A DNA stretch of 64,000 nucleotides from Metapseudomonas otitidis (GCF_900111835.1 NZ_FOJP01000024.1:26153-90152), one strand, 5' to 3'. Numbered from the stretch's first letter, positions 1 to 8,862 are shown. The notes: a model not told the origin generated them from the letters alone. Numbers and translations: made by a program.

Positions 1-1363
1 AAAAGCTGACCAGATGGTTTGGCTCAGCGGCAGAGCCCCCCAGGGATAAGGTGCATGTAGCACCTGCCCCAATTACCTGCGCAATGCCACTTCCATTACT
101 GTCATCCAGGACATCGATATTGCCAGCAGCCCCAATCCAGCCAGATATTGAACCTGAAGTGGAGGCTGGCATCTCTACCTCGTTCAGCACTGCCAGGTCA
201 TCCGGTAGATCATCTGCAATTCTCTCTGCCAAGCACTGCAGTGTCGGCTCCGCTAACATGAATAGCCACGCCTGATTATCGGGCTCGCCTGTGCGCCGAA
301 GCACTCGCCCAAGCACTTGTCGGTAATGCAGCTCAGTGCGGATGCGACTGAGGTAGCAGCACACCTGGAGTCGAGGAATGTCCGTGCCTTCGCTGATCAT
401 TCCAACTGCGATAATCCAACGGCAGGCGCTGTGTCTGAACGCATTGATAACCTGCTGCGCAGCCGGGGTTTTGTTGGTGACGATGCGGCAACCTTCACCC
501 AGGGTTTCCAGGGCCAAAGCAATTTGCTGGGCGTGCTCGATGTCGGTGGCAACCACCAAGCCTGCCGCATCAGGCTTGATCAGGCGAAGCTCATCCAGCT
601 TGCTGCACCCGAGACCGAGTAACTGATCAATCACCTCGTCATGACGCAACAGCTCTTCGTAGGTGACAGGGGACTCCCCCAATAGTTTGGCAATGCTGGG
701 AAACATCCTGACAGTGCTCTCAGTGTCCAGCTCCTCGGTAAGTTTCACCTTCTGGTTGTCGAGGAGGACAATGCGAGGGGAGCGGCACACACCATCAGCA
801 ATGGCCTCTTTCAATCCGTAGCGGTAGTCGCAGATCAGGTACCCCTCGGGCGTCGAGTAGCGGGCCAGAGCAATGGCCCGGTCGTCCGAACGCCATGGGG
901 TGCCGGATAGGGCCAGGGTGAAGGTGGCCCTGTCCTGTACCCGCTGAAGAATCTGTTGGCCCCAGGCGTTGCTCAGGAGTACATCATGGCCGGCGCAGTG
1001 GTGGATCTCGTCAAAAACCGCGAATACACGGTAGTCATCGAGGAGTCGCCAGAACGCCTCATCTCGGTATTCCATGGCTTGATAGGTGAACGCTGCACCA
1101 ACTGCGCCGAGTTGGCCATCCAAGCGTCTGCCGAGCACCGCAGCAAAGGACGAGCGAAAGCCCTCGACAACCTGACAGGACGGAGCGAAGCAGAGCACCA
1201 GATCGATTCTGTCCTGCTCAAGCAGTCTGTTGGCCAGCTCTGCCGCCATGCGCGTCTTGCCGGCGCCCGGCGTTGCCTGGCAGAAGAAGTGCGGCGTGGT
1301 AGTGAAGTGCTCTAGTGCCGTGTCGATGCAGCGGCGTTGCCAGTCTCGAAGCAGTGTGGTCAT
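1..1363 (-). CDS. SF2 DExH-box helicase (partial, C-terminus outside window)
   Basis: I translated the minus strand from the ATG at 1363 and the frame stays open to position 1, so about 454 residues are visible. Helicase motifs in order: Walker A in ATPGAGKT (GKT at residues 35-37), DEIHH (from residue 119), SGTPWRSD (motif III, from 154) and a motif VI of the form RQVLGRVLRR near residue 375. It resembles the ResIII/DEAD helicases of restriction and other defence loci. Its start overlaps the stop of the upstream winged-helix gene in an ATGA arrangement, so the two are probably translationally coupled. No nuclease domain is visible in the part present. Target and activity are unknown. Confidence 0.85.
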   Translation of the reverse strand, partial: MTTLLRDWQRRCIDTALEHFTTTPHFFCQATPGAGKTRMAAELANRLLEQDRIDLVLCFAPSCQVVEGFRSSFAAVLGRRLDGQLGAVGAAFTYQAMEYRDEAFWRLLDDYRVFAVFDEIHHCAGHDVLLSNAWGQQILQRVQDRATFTLALSGTPWRSDDRAIALARYSTPEGYLICDYRYGLKEAIADGVCRSPRIVLLDNQKVKLTEELDTESTVRMFPSIAKLLGESPVTYEELLRHDEVIDQLLGLGCSKLDELRLIKPDAAGLVVATDIEHAQQIALALETLGEGCRIVTNKTPAAQQVINAFRHSACRWIIAVGMISEGTDIPRLQVCCYLSRIRTELHYRQVLGRVLRRTGEPDNQAWLFMLAEPTLQCLAERIADDLPDDLAVLNEVEMPASTSGSISGWIGAAGNIDVLDDSNGSGIAQVIGAGATCTLSLGGSAAEPNHLVSF

Positions 1364-1947
1364 CGTGCGGAGGCAAGCGTCTTGAGTGTCTTCTCGATGG
1401 CGCGAAGATGGCCCAGCAGGCGCGAGCTTCGGTCTCTAGCTTCCAGGTACTCGCCTTCGACCTTATCCCGGAGATGCGGCATATCATCGAGGAGCAGCTT
1501 GTATCGCTCCGCCTCGCCCATCGATGCCAGGAAGTCCAGCCTGATTTCCTTGAGGAGCGCTTCCAGGTGCTGATCCACATCGGCTGATGGTTGCGGTGCC
1601 GCCGCATTATTGAACGCTGACGGCTCCTGCTCTGACTCACAAGCGGTCTTATGGCTGTTCTCGAACCCGTTGTCGATCAGCTCCAGTTGCAGATGTGCCG
1701 GAATCGGCAGCAGGTGGTAGACCTGTCCCCGCGAACGGCGCTCTTCATCGAGCACAACCCAGCCCATGCGCAGCATTCTGCGGATCTGTTCATACACGTA
1801 GTGGCGCACATCGGCGATACGGAACTGTGTGCCCTTCAGGCGAGCAGCATAGGCGTCACGCAGTTCACGCGTCGTGAACCTTGCACACCCTTCCTCCTGA
1901 AGCAGCTCATACAGACGCCTGTCGAAGATAAACGAGGCCGATTTCAT
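1360..1947 (-). CDS. Predicted winged-helix / coiled-coil protein, helicase partner
   Basis: A 195-residue protein starting MKSASFIFD; the frame also extends upstream to a TTG at 2034, but that would run through the likely promoter at 1981-1994, so the ATG at 1947 is preferred. Residues about 5-80 read as a winged helix (ELLQEEGCARFTTRELRDAY, a basic helix, then a VVLDEE..QVYHLLP wing). Residues about 120-195 are charged and helical, probably a coiled coil (hexads around LLKEIRLDFL and LRAIEKTLKTL). It overlaps the helicase gene by 4 bases and likely forms a two-gene operon with it. Family not recognised; a DNA-binding or adaptor role for the helicase is inference. Confidence 0.65.
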   Translation of the reverse strand: MKSASFIFDRRLYELLQEEGCARFTTRELRDAYAARLKGTQFRIADVRHYVYEQIRRMLRMGWVVLDEERRSRGQVYHLLPIPAHLQLELIDNGFENSHKTACESEQEPSAFNNAAAPQPSADVDQHLEALLKEIRLDFLASMGEAERYKLLLDDMPHLRDKVEGEYLEARDRSSRLLGHLRAIEKTLKTLASAR

Positions 1948-1980
1948 TGAGGCACCAGAAGAGTTAACGCAGCAGAAATG

Positions 1981-1994
1981 CGGATTATAATCCG
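1981..1994. promoter_or_regulatory. Perfect 14-bp palindrome with TATAAT on both strands
   Basis: CGGATTATAATCCG is identical to its reverse complement and contains TATAAT on the plus strand (1986-1991) and on the minus strand (1989-1984). It lies between the divergent winged-helix gene (start 1947) and the XRE gene (start 2052), at distances that suit a shared -10 region. An XRE-type controller binding here would block or tune both promoters. The palindrome is seen; the operator role is inferred from restriction-modification controller (C) proteins, which bind symmetric sites overlapping their own promoters. Confidence 0.6.
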
Positions 1995-2051
1995 TGGCCC
2001 CTGCGTCCGCAAACACACGATAGTGCCGCCTCAAGTGGAATTGAGACGGTC

Positions 2052-2273
2052 ATGGAGAAGTTGGCGAAAGCGTTAGGGGAACGCATCCGGACGCAGAGAA
2101 AGGCCTGTGGGATTTCTCAGGATGCGTTAGCGCTGGCCTGCAGTATCGACCGTAGCTATATGGGGCGTATCGAGCGTGGTGAAGTAAACATCACCGTCGA
2201 GAAGCTGTATCGGATCGCAAGCGAGCTCGCCTGCGATCCATCCTGCCTTATGCCTCAGTTGTCAGAGCTGTAG
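2052..2273 (+). CDS. XRE-family helix-turn-helix regulator (C-protein-like)
   Basis: A 73-residue protein that is almost entirely one XRE/Cro HTH domain: LGERIRTQRKACGISQDALA, then IDRSYMGRIERGEVNITVEKLYRIA. Size and sequence match the controller proteins that time expression of restriction genes after entry into a new host. It stands between a divergent helicase unit and the methyltransferase operon, next to a symmetric site at 1981-1994. It probably represses the divergent promoters, its own, or that of the methyltransferase operon. The ATG at 2052 is the only sensible start; no strong ribosome binding site is seen. Confidence 0.85.
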   Translation: MEKLAKALGERIRTQRKACGISQDALALACSIDRSYMGRIERGEVNITVEKLYRIASELACDPSCLMPQLSEL

Positions 2274-2644
2274 CTCCGCATCTGATCGAGAGCGGTGTCC
2301 AAGAAGGCCTGACCAGATCCCGGCCTAATTTCGCTCTCGGATGCCCCCTGCTACTGCAGACAATACTTGGAGGTCTGCGGCTTTTTCGCATTACAGAAGC
2401 GCCTTCCTTTATCATCCCCGGCATCGTGTAGTGGTTGATTTCCCCGTTACTGGTTCAGGACACCCGGCTGTCGCTGTCAATGGCATTAGGCATACGTCAA
2501 TACTGCTGAGCAGAGCGGAGTTGCTGATGCTAACGCCAAGCCGACAGAGCAGCATGTGCCGGCCGGGGGATGTAGCCATTACCCAAAATCCTAGCGGCTA
2601 AAATCGCCGCCTTCGCGCATCAGCGATCTGGACAGTGGTAAACC
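2274..2644 (+). other. Intergenic leader of the methyltransferase operon
   Basis: There is no convincing gene in these 371 bases; an 86-codon frame at 2341-2601 has no family resemblance and no ribosome binding site. Near the end, TAAAAT at 2599-2604 could be a -10 box. It sits inside an interrupted inverted repeat, GCGGC/GCCGC at 2594-2598 and 2606-2610. This resembles in layout the palindrome at 1981-1994 but has a different sequence. Promoter function is inferred only. Confidence 0.3.
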
Positions 2645-5425
2645 ATGAATGCAGTAGAAATTGAGTCCGCCATATCGAACCTGGCCCTTGAGCCCTTTGA
2701 CGCGGCGGAGTTCCCGTTCACCTTCCTGGCCGCGTTCGGCAACAAGGAAACCGCGCTCAAGCGCCTGCGCGCCGGCAACAACAACGCCTCGGACGTACCC
2801 GGCGGCGTACTACTGCGCAGTAACATCCATATCGCCACTTGCGAGCTTGGCGGCGTGGGCGAAACGCTCAAGGCGCTGCGTGCCAGCCCGGCCACTACAA
2901 AAGCCAAAGCCAAGTTCATACTAGCCACCGACGGACAAACGCTGGAGGCCGAAGAGCTGATCACAGGTGAAACCATCGCCTGCGACTACCCGGACTTTCC
3001 CAACCATTTCGGGTTCCTGCTGCCGCTCGCCGGCATCTCCACCATCAAGGAGATCAAGGACAACCCCATCGACGTGCGCGCCACCAGCCGCCTGAACAAG
3101 CTGTACGTCGAGCTGCTAAACGAGAACCCGGACTGGGCCAAGGCCGAACGCCGCCATGACATGAATCACTTTATGGCGCGGCTGATTTTCTGCTTCTTTG
3201 CCGAAGATACCGATATCTTCCGTGGCGATGGTCTGTTTACCAAGACAGTTGAGCAGTTTAGCGAGCGCGACGGTTCAAACACCCACCAGTTGCTGTCGGA
3301 AATCTTCCGCGCCATGAACATCAAGCTGGCCGAGCGCGCCACTGCTCAGCCACGCCTGCCCAGCTGGGCCAACACCTTCCCTTATGTGAATGGCGGTTTG
3401 TTCTCCGGTAGTACCGAAGTGCCACGCTTCACGCGCATGGCGCGCACTTACCTGCTGCACGCTGGCAAGCTCAACTGGAAAAAAATCAACCCAGACATCT
3501 TCGGCAGCATGATCCAGGCCGTAGCCGATGATGAAGAGCGCGGCGCACTGGGCATGCACTACACCAGCGTGCCCAATATCCTCAAGGTGCTGAATCCGCT
3601 GTTTCTGGATGACCTTCGGGAGCAACTGGATGCATGCGGTGACAACAAAGCCAAGCTGCTCAATCTGCGCAAGCGTATGGCACGCATCCGCGTATTTGAC
3701 CCAGCCTGCGGCTCCGGCAACTTTCTAGTCATTGCCTACAAGCAGATGCGTGAGGTCGAGGCGGAAATCAATCGTCGCCGGGGCGAAGCCCACAACAAAT
3801 CCGAAATACCGCTGACTAACTTCCGCGGTATCGAACTCCGCGACTTTCCGGCAGAGATTGCCCGCCTGGCGCTGATCATTGCCGAGTTTCAGTGCGACGT
3901 GCTCTATCGAGGCCAGCAGGATGCGTTGGCGGAATTTCTACCGCTGGATGCGCAAAATTGGATCATCTGCGGTAATGCGCTATGGCTGGACTGGCTGAAC
4001 ATCTGTCCTCCTACAGGCACAGCTGTGAAATTACTCGCAGATGACTTGTTCAGTACTCCACTTAATCAGGCGGAGATCGAATTCGCGAACGAAGGTGGAG
4101 AAACATATATTTGCGGGAACCCGCCATATGTTGGGACAAAGTACCAAACAAAAGACCAAAAAGACGACATAGCGGCACTATTTAAAAGCGAAGGCATAAA
4201 TTCCGGAAACCTAGACTACGTTGGCTGCTGGCTCTTAAAGGCGGCGCAGTATGCTTCTAAAGTTGAGAGATTCGCCTTCTCGTTTGTGACAACCTCCAGC
4301 TTATTCCAAGGAGAGCAGGCTGAAATAGTCCTCCATACAATCTCTCGCTATAGTCTGAAAATTTACTGGTGTCATCCAAGCTTCATGTGGTCGAACAATG
4401 CATCTAATAATGCAGGTGTAACATGCAGTATCGTTGGCTGTGCTCGTGACGGGGCTCGACCTGAGCGATACATATATGGTGATGAGTCTAGGCGCAGAGT
4501 TGAGAACATCGGCCCATATCTTGTTCCAATGCCCGACATTGTTGTCTCAAAGCGACAGACTCCATTGTCGCAGGTATCTGCAATGAGTTATGGGAGCATG
4601 TCTAACGACAACGGTGAATTCACATTCTCCGATGACAGATACAGAGCCAGCATCAGTGCCAATCCGGAAAATAAGAGTATTTTCAAAGTCGCCGTAGGAG
4701 GAGCTGAATTCATCAGGGGGATTGTGCGAAGGAATATATATATCGATGAGACAACCACATTATCAAGTGCTCAGGAAGAAGAGTTTTCGGGCGTATTTGA
4801 TCGCGTGCGCAAATATCGCGCAGCAAGCAATCGAGAAGCAACTCGAAAGCTAAGCGCAGTTCCAATGTATTTTGCCGAAAGAAGGCATGCGGCGGCATGT
4901 AAGATATTTATACCTCAGGTTTTATCTGAGCGAAGGGAATATGTTACATCGGGGCTGTTAGGTAGTGATGCTCTCGTTATTGCTCCGCACATGCAAATCG
5001 TCGGCGGGCACAGTTATGAATTCGCAATTATCAGCAGTAAAATTCATCATGTGTGGATTTCTACAGTATGTGGAAAGCTGAAGACGGACATTCGTTACTC
5101 AAACTTGCTCGGCTGGAATACCTTCCCCATACCACTGCTCACCGAACAGAACAAGGCCGATCTGACCCGCTGCGCCGAGGACATCCTGCTGGCTCGCGAA
5201 GCCCATTTTCCCGCGACCATTGCCGACTTGTACGATCCAGAAGCCATGCCGGACAACCTGCGCCACGCCCACGAGCGCAACGATGAAGTGCTGGAGCGTA
5301 TCTACATCGGTCGTCGCTTCAAAAACGATACCGAGCGACTGGAAAAGCTGTTTGATCTCTACACCAAGATGACAGCGGGTACATTGGGGGCCGCATCGAA
5401 AAAGCCACGAGGGAAAAAGGTATGA
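2645..5425 (+). CDS. Adenine-type DNA methyltransferase, MmeI/type IIL-like architecture
   Basis: 926 residues. SAM-binding motif I is FDPACGSGNF (residues 351-360) and catalytic motif IV is NPPY (492-495), giving the gamma-class order of N6-adenine methyltransferases. The layout, with about 340 residues before motif I, a methylase core and a long C-terminal target-recognition region (about 560-830), is that of large type IIG/IIL enzymes. I could not find a PD-(D/E)XK nuclease motif at the N-terminus, so it may only modify DNA. From about 4010 to 5100 the sequence is clearly more AT-rich than either flank, which fits an exchanged target-recognition domain. Its stop overlaps the next start (ATGA at 5422), so it heads an operon with a helicase and a GIY-YIG nuclease. 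Target sequence unknown. Confidence 0.85.
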   Translation: MNAVEIESAISNLALEPFDAAEFPFTFLAAFGNKETALKRLRAGNNNASDVPGGVLLRSNIHIATCELGGVGETLKALRASPATTKAKAKFILATDGQTLEAEELITGETIACDYPDFPNHFGFLLPLAGISTIKEIKDNPIDVRATSRLNKLYVELLNENPDWAKAERRHDMNHFMARLIFCFFAEDTDIFRGDGLFTKTVEQFSERDGSNTHQLLSEIFRAMNIKLAERATAQPRLPSWANTFPYVNGGLFSGSTEVPRFTRMARTYLLHAGKLNWKKINPDIFGSMIQAVADDEERGALGMHYTSVPNILKVLNPLFLDDLREQLDACGDNKAKLLNLRKRMARIRVFDPACGSGNFLVIAYKQMREVEAEINRRRGEAHNKSEIPLTNFRGIELRDFPAEIARLALIIAEFQCDVLYRGQQDALAEFLPLDAQNWIICGNALWLDWLNICPPTGTAVKLLADDLFSTPLNQAEIEFANEGGETYICGNPPYVGTKYQTKDQKDDIAALFKSEGINSGNLDYVGCWLLKAAQYASKVERFAFSFVTTSSLFQGEQAEIVLHTISRYSLKIYWCHPSFMWSNNASNNAGVTCSIVGCARDGARPERYIYGDESRRRVENIGPYLVPMPDIVVSKRQTPLSQVSAMSYGSMSNDNGEFTFSDDRYRASISANPENKSIFKVAVGGAEFIRGIVRRNIYIDETTTLSSAQEEEFSGVFDRVRKYRAASNREATRKLSAVPMYFAERRHAAACKIFIPQVLSERREYVTSGLLGSDALVIAPHMQIVGGHSYEFAIISSKIHHVWISTVCGKLKTDIRYSNLLGWNTFPIPLLTEQNKADLTRCAEDILLAREAHFPATIADLYDPEAMPDNLRHAHERNDEVLERIYIGRRFKNDTERLEKLFDLYTKMTAGTLGAASKKPRGKKV

Positions 5426-5550
5426 GCGATATCCCTGCTAGCCTGACCACCTCCCCTGAAAGCTGCGGCGATTGGTTAGCTGATCTTGAAGGCCGCATCC
5501 ACAATGCTCAGGCGATGGCACTCTCATGGAGCAAGAATCACAGTGACTAA
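5422..5550 (+). pseudogene. N-terminal remnant of a DUF1016/YhcG-type PDDEXK nuclease gene
   Basis: A 42-codon frame starts at an ATGA overlap with the methyltransferase and ends at TAA 5548-5550. Its middle, CGDWLADLEGRIHNAQ, matches what I know of the start of DUF1016 (YhcG-like) PDDEXK nucleases, which typically read YGDWLADLKxRIHxAQ and continue for about 300 further residues. Here the match stops and the reading frame ends 12 codons later. The helicase GTG start at 5543 falls inside it. The simplest reading is that a full nuclease gene stood here and was removed by an internal deletion. Recognition of the family is from memory of its conserved opening and needs a profile search. Confidence 0.55.
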
Positions 5551-7654
5551 CACTACCAACCCGACCAACAGCTACACAGTGCCGTCGGTATCCATTGCTA
5601 CCGCGCACACAGGGGCATCCAGCAAGGCCAATCAGCTAGGCATGCGTACCATGCAGGAGCGCGCTTATGCCAAGCGCGGTGAACAGTACTTGCTGATCAA
5701 GTCGCCGCCCGCATCTGGCAAGTCCCGCGCCCTGATGTTCATCGCCTTAGACAAGCTCCATAACCAGGGACTGCAACAGGCCATCGTCGTAGTGCCGGAG
5801 CGCTCCATTGGCGGCAGCTTTGCAGATGAGCCGCTGAGCCAACACGGCTTTTACTGGGACTGGCAAGTAGCCCCACAGTGGAACCTGTGTAATGCACCAG
5901 GTATTGATGAACCGCGTGTGGCCAAGTCCAAGGTGGATGCCGTGCGTGCCTTCCTGACCAGCAGCGACAAGGTGCTGGTCTGCACCCATGCCACCTTTCG
6001 TTTTGCCGTGGAAGAGTTGGGCATTGACACCTTCGACAACCGCCTAATTGCCATCGACGAGTTCCACCACGTTTCCGCCAACCCGGACAACAAACTGGGT
6101 AGCCAACTGAGCGCGTTCATCAGCCGCGACAAGGTGCATCTGGTGGCCATGACCGGCTCGTACTTCCGTGGCGACAGCGAGGCCGTGCTGGCCCCGTCGG
6201 ACGAGAATAAGTTCGAGACGGTGACATACACCTACTACGAGCAGCTCAACGGCTATCGCTGGCTCAAGTCACTGGATATTGGCTACTTCTTCTACACCGG
6301 GAGATACGTGGATGCGGTCGCTAAGGTGCTGGACCCGGCGCTGAAAACCATCGTCCACATCCCACATCCAGCTGCTCGCGAAAGCCTTAAAGACAAGGAG
6401 CGTGAGGTCAATGAGATCATGAGCTCGCTGGGCGATTGGCAGGGTGTCGACTCGGTGACCGGCTTCCACCTGATCAAAGCCAAGGACGGCCGCACGCTGA
6501 AAGTGGCCGACCTTGTGGATGACAGCGACCCAGGAAAACGCTCCAAAGTGCTAGGCGCACTGAAAGACCCGGCTCAGAAGAACAACCGCGACAACGTGGA
6601 TGTAATCATCGCCTTGGGCATGGCGAAGGAAGGCTTTGACTGGATCTGGTGTGAGCATGCCCTGACCATCGGCTACCGCTCGAGCCTGACCGAAATCGTG
6701 CAGATCATTGGCCGCGCCACGCGCGATGCTGAGGGCAAGGAACGCTCGCGCTTCACCAACCTGATCGCCGAGCCAATGGCTGATCAAGCAGCTGTAGCCG
6801 AGGCGGTAAACGATATGCTCAAGGCCATTTCCGCCAGCCTGCTGATGGAACAGGTGCTCGCCCCGCGCTATGAGTTCACCCCGAAAGATACCGGGCCGAA
6901 AGAAGGCTTCACTTACGGGCCGGAGGGGTATCAAACGGGTGGCACCAATCTGGGTGTGAATGAGACCACGGGCCAGTTCCATGTCGAGATCAATGGCCTG
7001 ACCACACCGCAAAGCACAGAAGCCACGCGCATCTGCAAGGAAGATTTGAACGAAGTAGTAACCAGCTTCCTGCAGGACAAAACCGTGCTGGAGCGCGGTC
7101 TATTCGATAAGGAAAATACCTTGCCTGAGGAGCTGACCCAGCTGCGCATGGGCAAGATCGTGCGCGAGCGTTATCCCGACTTGAGCGACGTCGACCAGGA
7201 AGCCATCCGCCAACACGCCATCGCGGCCATGAACATTACCCAACAGGCCAAACTGGCTTTGGCGCAGGCAGATGCAAACGGTAGCGATAACGTGCAAGGC
7301 AGCAACGCACTGCTGGATGGCGTGCGCAAGTTCGTAAACGTGCGCGAGCTGGACATTGACCTGATCGACCGCATCAACCCCTTCGATGCCGCCTATGCGG
7401 TACTGGCGAAGGCGATGGATGAAAAGTCCCTGCGCCAGGTGCAGGCCAGCATTGCGGCCAAGAAGGTGAGCATTCCCGAAGACGAAGCACGAGAACTGGC
7501 AAAACGTGCTCTGCAGTTCAAGAATGAGCGTGGCCGCCTGCCTGACATCAATTCTGCTGATGCCTGGGAAAAGCGCATGGCCGAAGGTGTAGCTGCGTTG
7601 GCACGCTACCGCGCCCAGGCCAAAGCGGCACAGGGGGAATCCGCCAATGGCTGA
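5543..7654 (+). CDS. DEAD/DEAH-box (DExH) helicase of the methyltransferase operon
   Basis: 703 residues from a GTG at 5543, chosen because GGAG lies about 12 bases upstream; the frame continues upstream to a TTG at 5486 with implausible sequence. Motifs: PPASGKS (Walker A, near residue 55-61), DEFHH (motif II, near 172), MTGSYFRG (motif III), and GFDW...EIVQIIGRATRD (motifs V-VI, near 360-395). The C-terminal 250 residues are helical and match nothing I recognise. It overlaps the GIY-YIG gene by 8 bases. In this setting it most likely translocates on or unwinds DNA for the nuclease partner, as helicase subunits do in restriction-like systems; the partnership is inferred from gene order. Confidence 0.85.
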   Translation: MTNTTNPTNSYTVPSVSIATAHTGASSKANQLGMRTMQERAYAKRGEQYLLIKSPPASGKSRALMFIALDKLHNQGLQQAIVVVPERSIGGSFADEPLSQHGFYWDWQVAPQWNLCNAPGIDEPRVAKSKVDAVRAFLTSSDKVLVCTHATFRFAVEELGIDTFDNRLIAIDEFHHVSANPDNKLGSQLSAFISRDKVHLVAMTGSYFRGDSEAVLAPSDENKFETVTYTYYEQLNGYRWLKSLDIGYFFYTGRYVDAVAKVLDPALKTIVHIPHPAARESLKDKEREVNEIMSSLGDWQGVDSVTGFHLIKAKDGRTLKVADLVDDSDPGKRSKVLGALKDPAQKNNRDNVDVIIALGMAKEGFDWIWCEHALTIGYRSSLTEIVQIIGRATRDAEGKERSRFTNLIAEPMADQAAVAEAVNDMLKAISASLLMEQVLAPRYEFTPKDTGPKEGFTYGPEGYQTGGTNLGVNETTGQFHVEINGLTTPQSTEATRICKEDLNEVVTSFLQDKTVLERGLFDKENTLPEELTQLRMGKIVRERYPDLSDVDQEAIRQHAIAAMNITQQAKLALAQADANGSDNVQGSNALLDGVRKFVNVRELDIDLIDRINPFDAAYAVLAKAMDEKSLRQVQASIAAKKVSIPEDEARELAKRALQFKNERGRLPDINSADAWEKRMAEGVAALARYRAQAKAAQGESANG

Positions 7655-8837
7655 TATGAACGATGACGACCTTCTGGATGCGTTGGGGGTAGAAGTCCCC
7701 ACGCTCAAGACAGCCACTCGAACTCCTCGCGAAGAACGCATCATCGCTGGTTTCGAGGACATTCAGCGCTTCTATCAGACCCACGGCCGCGCCCCACTGC
7801 ATGGCGAAGACCGCGACATCTTCGAGCGCTTGTATGCCGTACGCCTGGATCAGCTGCGCAAGCTGCCGGAGGCACAAACCCTACTGGCCGGCCTGGATAG
7901 TCACGGCCTACTGTCAGGCAGTGCGGACGCCGCAGTAAATGTGGATGACCTGGATGAGGACGCCTTGCTCGCCGAGCTGGGCATCGGCAGTGAGTCCGTC
8001 GACCAGGACGACATCACAGTGTTGCGACATGTGCGCTCCAGCGCGGCAATCAGGGCGGCAGAAGAAATTGCCGCTCGAAACCCATGTAAAGACTTCGAGA
8101 AGTTCAAGCCGCTGTTTGATGAGGTGGAAGCGGGCCTCAAGCAGAAATTGTGGATAACCAAGCCCTTTGGCAAGAACGCGAGCATCGAGGCCGGGGACTT
8201 CTTCATTTTGAGCGGACTCATTGCCTATGTCGCCGAGGTGGGCGACACTTACAAGACGCCAAATGCGGAGATGAATGGGCGCTTGCGCGTCATCTACTCC
8301 AATGAGACGGAAAGCGATCTGCTATTACGATCCTTGCAGCGGGCGCTCTACAAAGACAGTGACGGGCGTGCCGGATCTCGGCTCATCAAGGTAGATTCCG
8401 GCCCACTGTTCAGCGACATAACCGAGCCGGACGACATCGAGACTGGCACTATCTATGTGCTGCGCAGCCAGTCCAGCCACCCATTCGTAGCCAAACACCG
8501 CGAGCTGATCCACAAGATTGGCGTGACCGGTGGCAAGGTGGAAACCCGTATAGCTGGGGCGAACAAAGATGCCACCTACCTATTGGCAGATGTGGAAGTG
8601 GTCGCTACTTACAAGCTGCACAACCTGAATCGCACCAGGCTGGAGAACATCTTCCACCGCCTGTTCGGCGCAGCGCAGTTGAACTTGACCATCGAAGACC
8701 GCTTCGGCAATCCGGTCAAGCCGAGGGAATGGTTCCTAGTACCACTGCATGTGATTGATGAAGCAGTTGAGCGTATTCGGGATGGATCGATTACCGGTGT
8801 AGCGTATGACCCGAAAACGGCTCGCCTGGTCAGTTAA
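7647..8837 (+). CDS. GIY-YIG nuclease family protein (T5orf172/Mug113-like)
   Basis: 396 residues. The C-terminal third carries the GIY-YIG signature: TIYVLRS (GIY strand, near residue 267), HKIGVT (YIG strand, near 290), an arginine in ETRIAGA (near 302) and the metal-binding glutamate in RLENIFH (near 332), ending WFLVPL as in T5orf172-type domains. The N-terminal part is acidic and helical with the repeated pattern DDDLLDALG / EDALLAELG (about residues 5-13 and 108-116), possibly a docking segment. It starts within the end of the helicase gene and closes the operon. As the only intact nuclease domain seen in the operon, it is the probable effector. Confidence 0.85.
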   Translation: MADMNDDDLLDALGVEVPTLKTATRTPREERIIAGFEDIQRFYQTHGRAPLHGEDRDIFERLYAVRLDQLRKLPEAQTLLAGLDSHGLLSGSADAAVNVDDLDEDALLAELGIGSESVDQDDITVLRHVRSSAAIRAAEEIAARNPCKDFEKFKPLFDEVEAGLKQKLWITKPFGKNASIEAGDFFILSGLIAYVAEVGDTYKTPNAEMNGRLRVIYSNETESDLLLRSLQRALYKDSDGRAGSRLIKVDSGPLFSDITEPDDIETGTIYVLRSQSSHPFVAKHRELIHKIGVTGGKVETRIAGANKDATYLLADVEVVATYKLHNLNRTRLENIFHRLFGAAQLNLTIEDRFGNPVKPREWFLVPLHVIDEAVERIRDGSITGVAYDPKTARLVS

Positions 8838-8862
8838 GGCGCAGCTAAAGCGTGATGATCAA

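Noticed and set aside
2341..2601. 86-codon gene ahead of the methyltransferase
   Set aside because: No ribosome binding site, no recognisable fold, and it covers the likely promoter of the operon.
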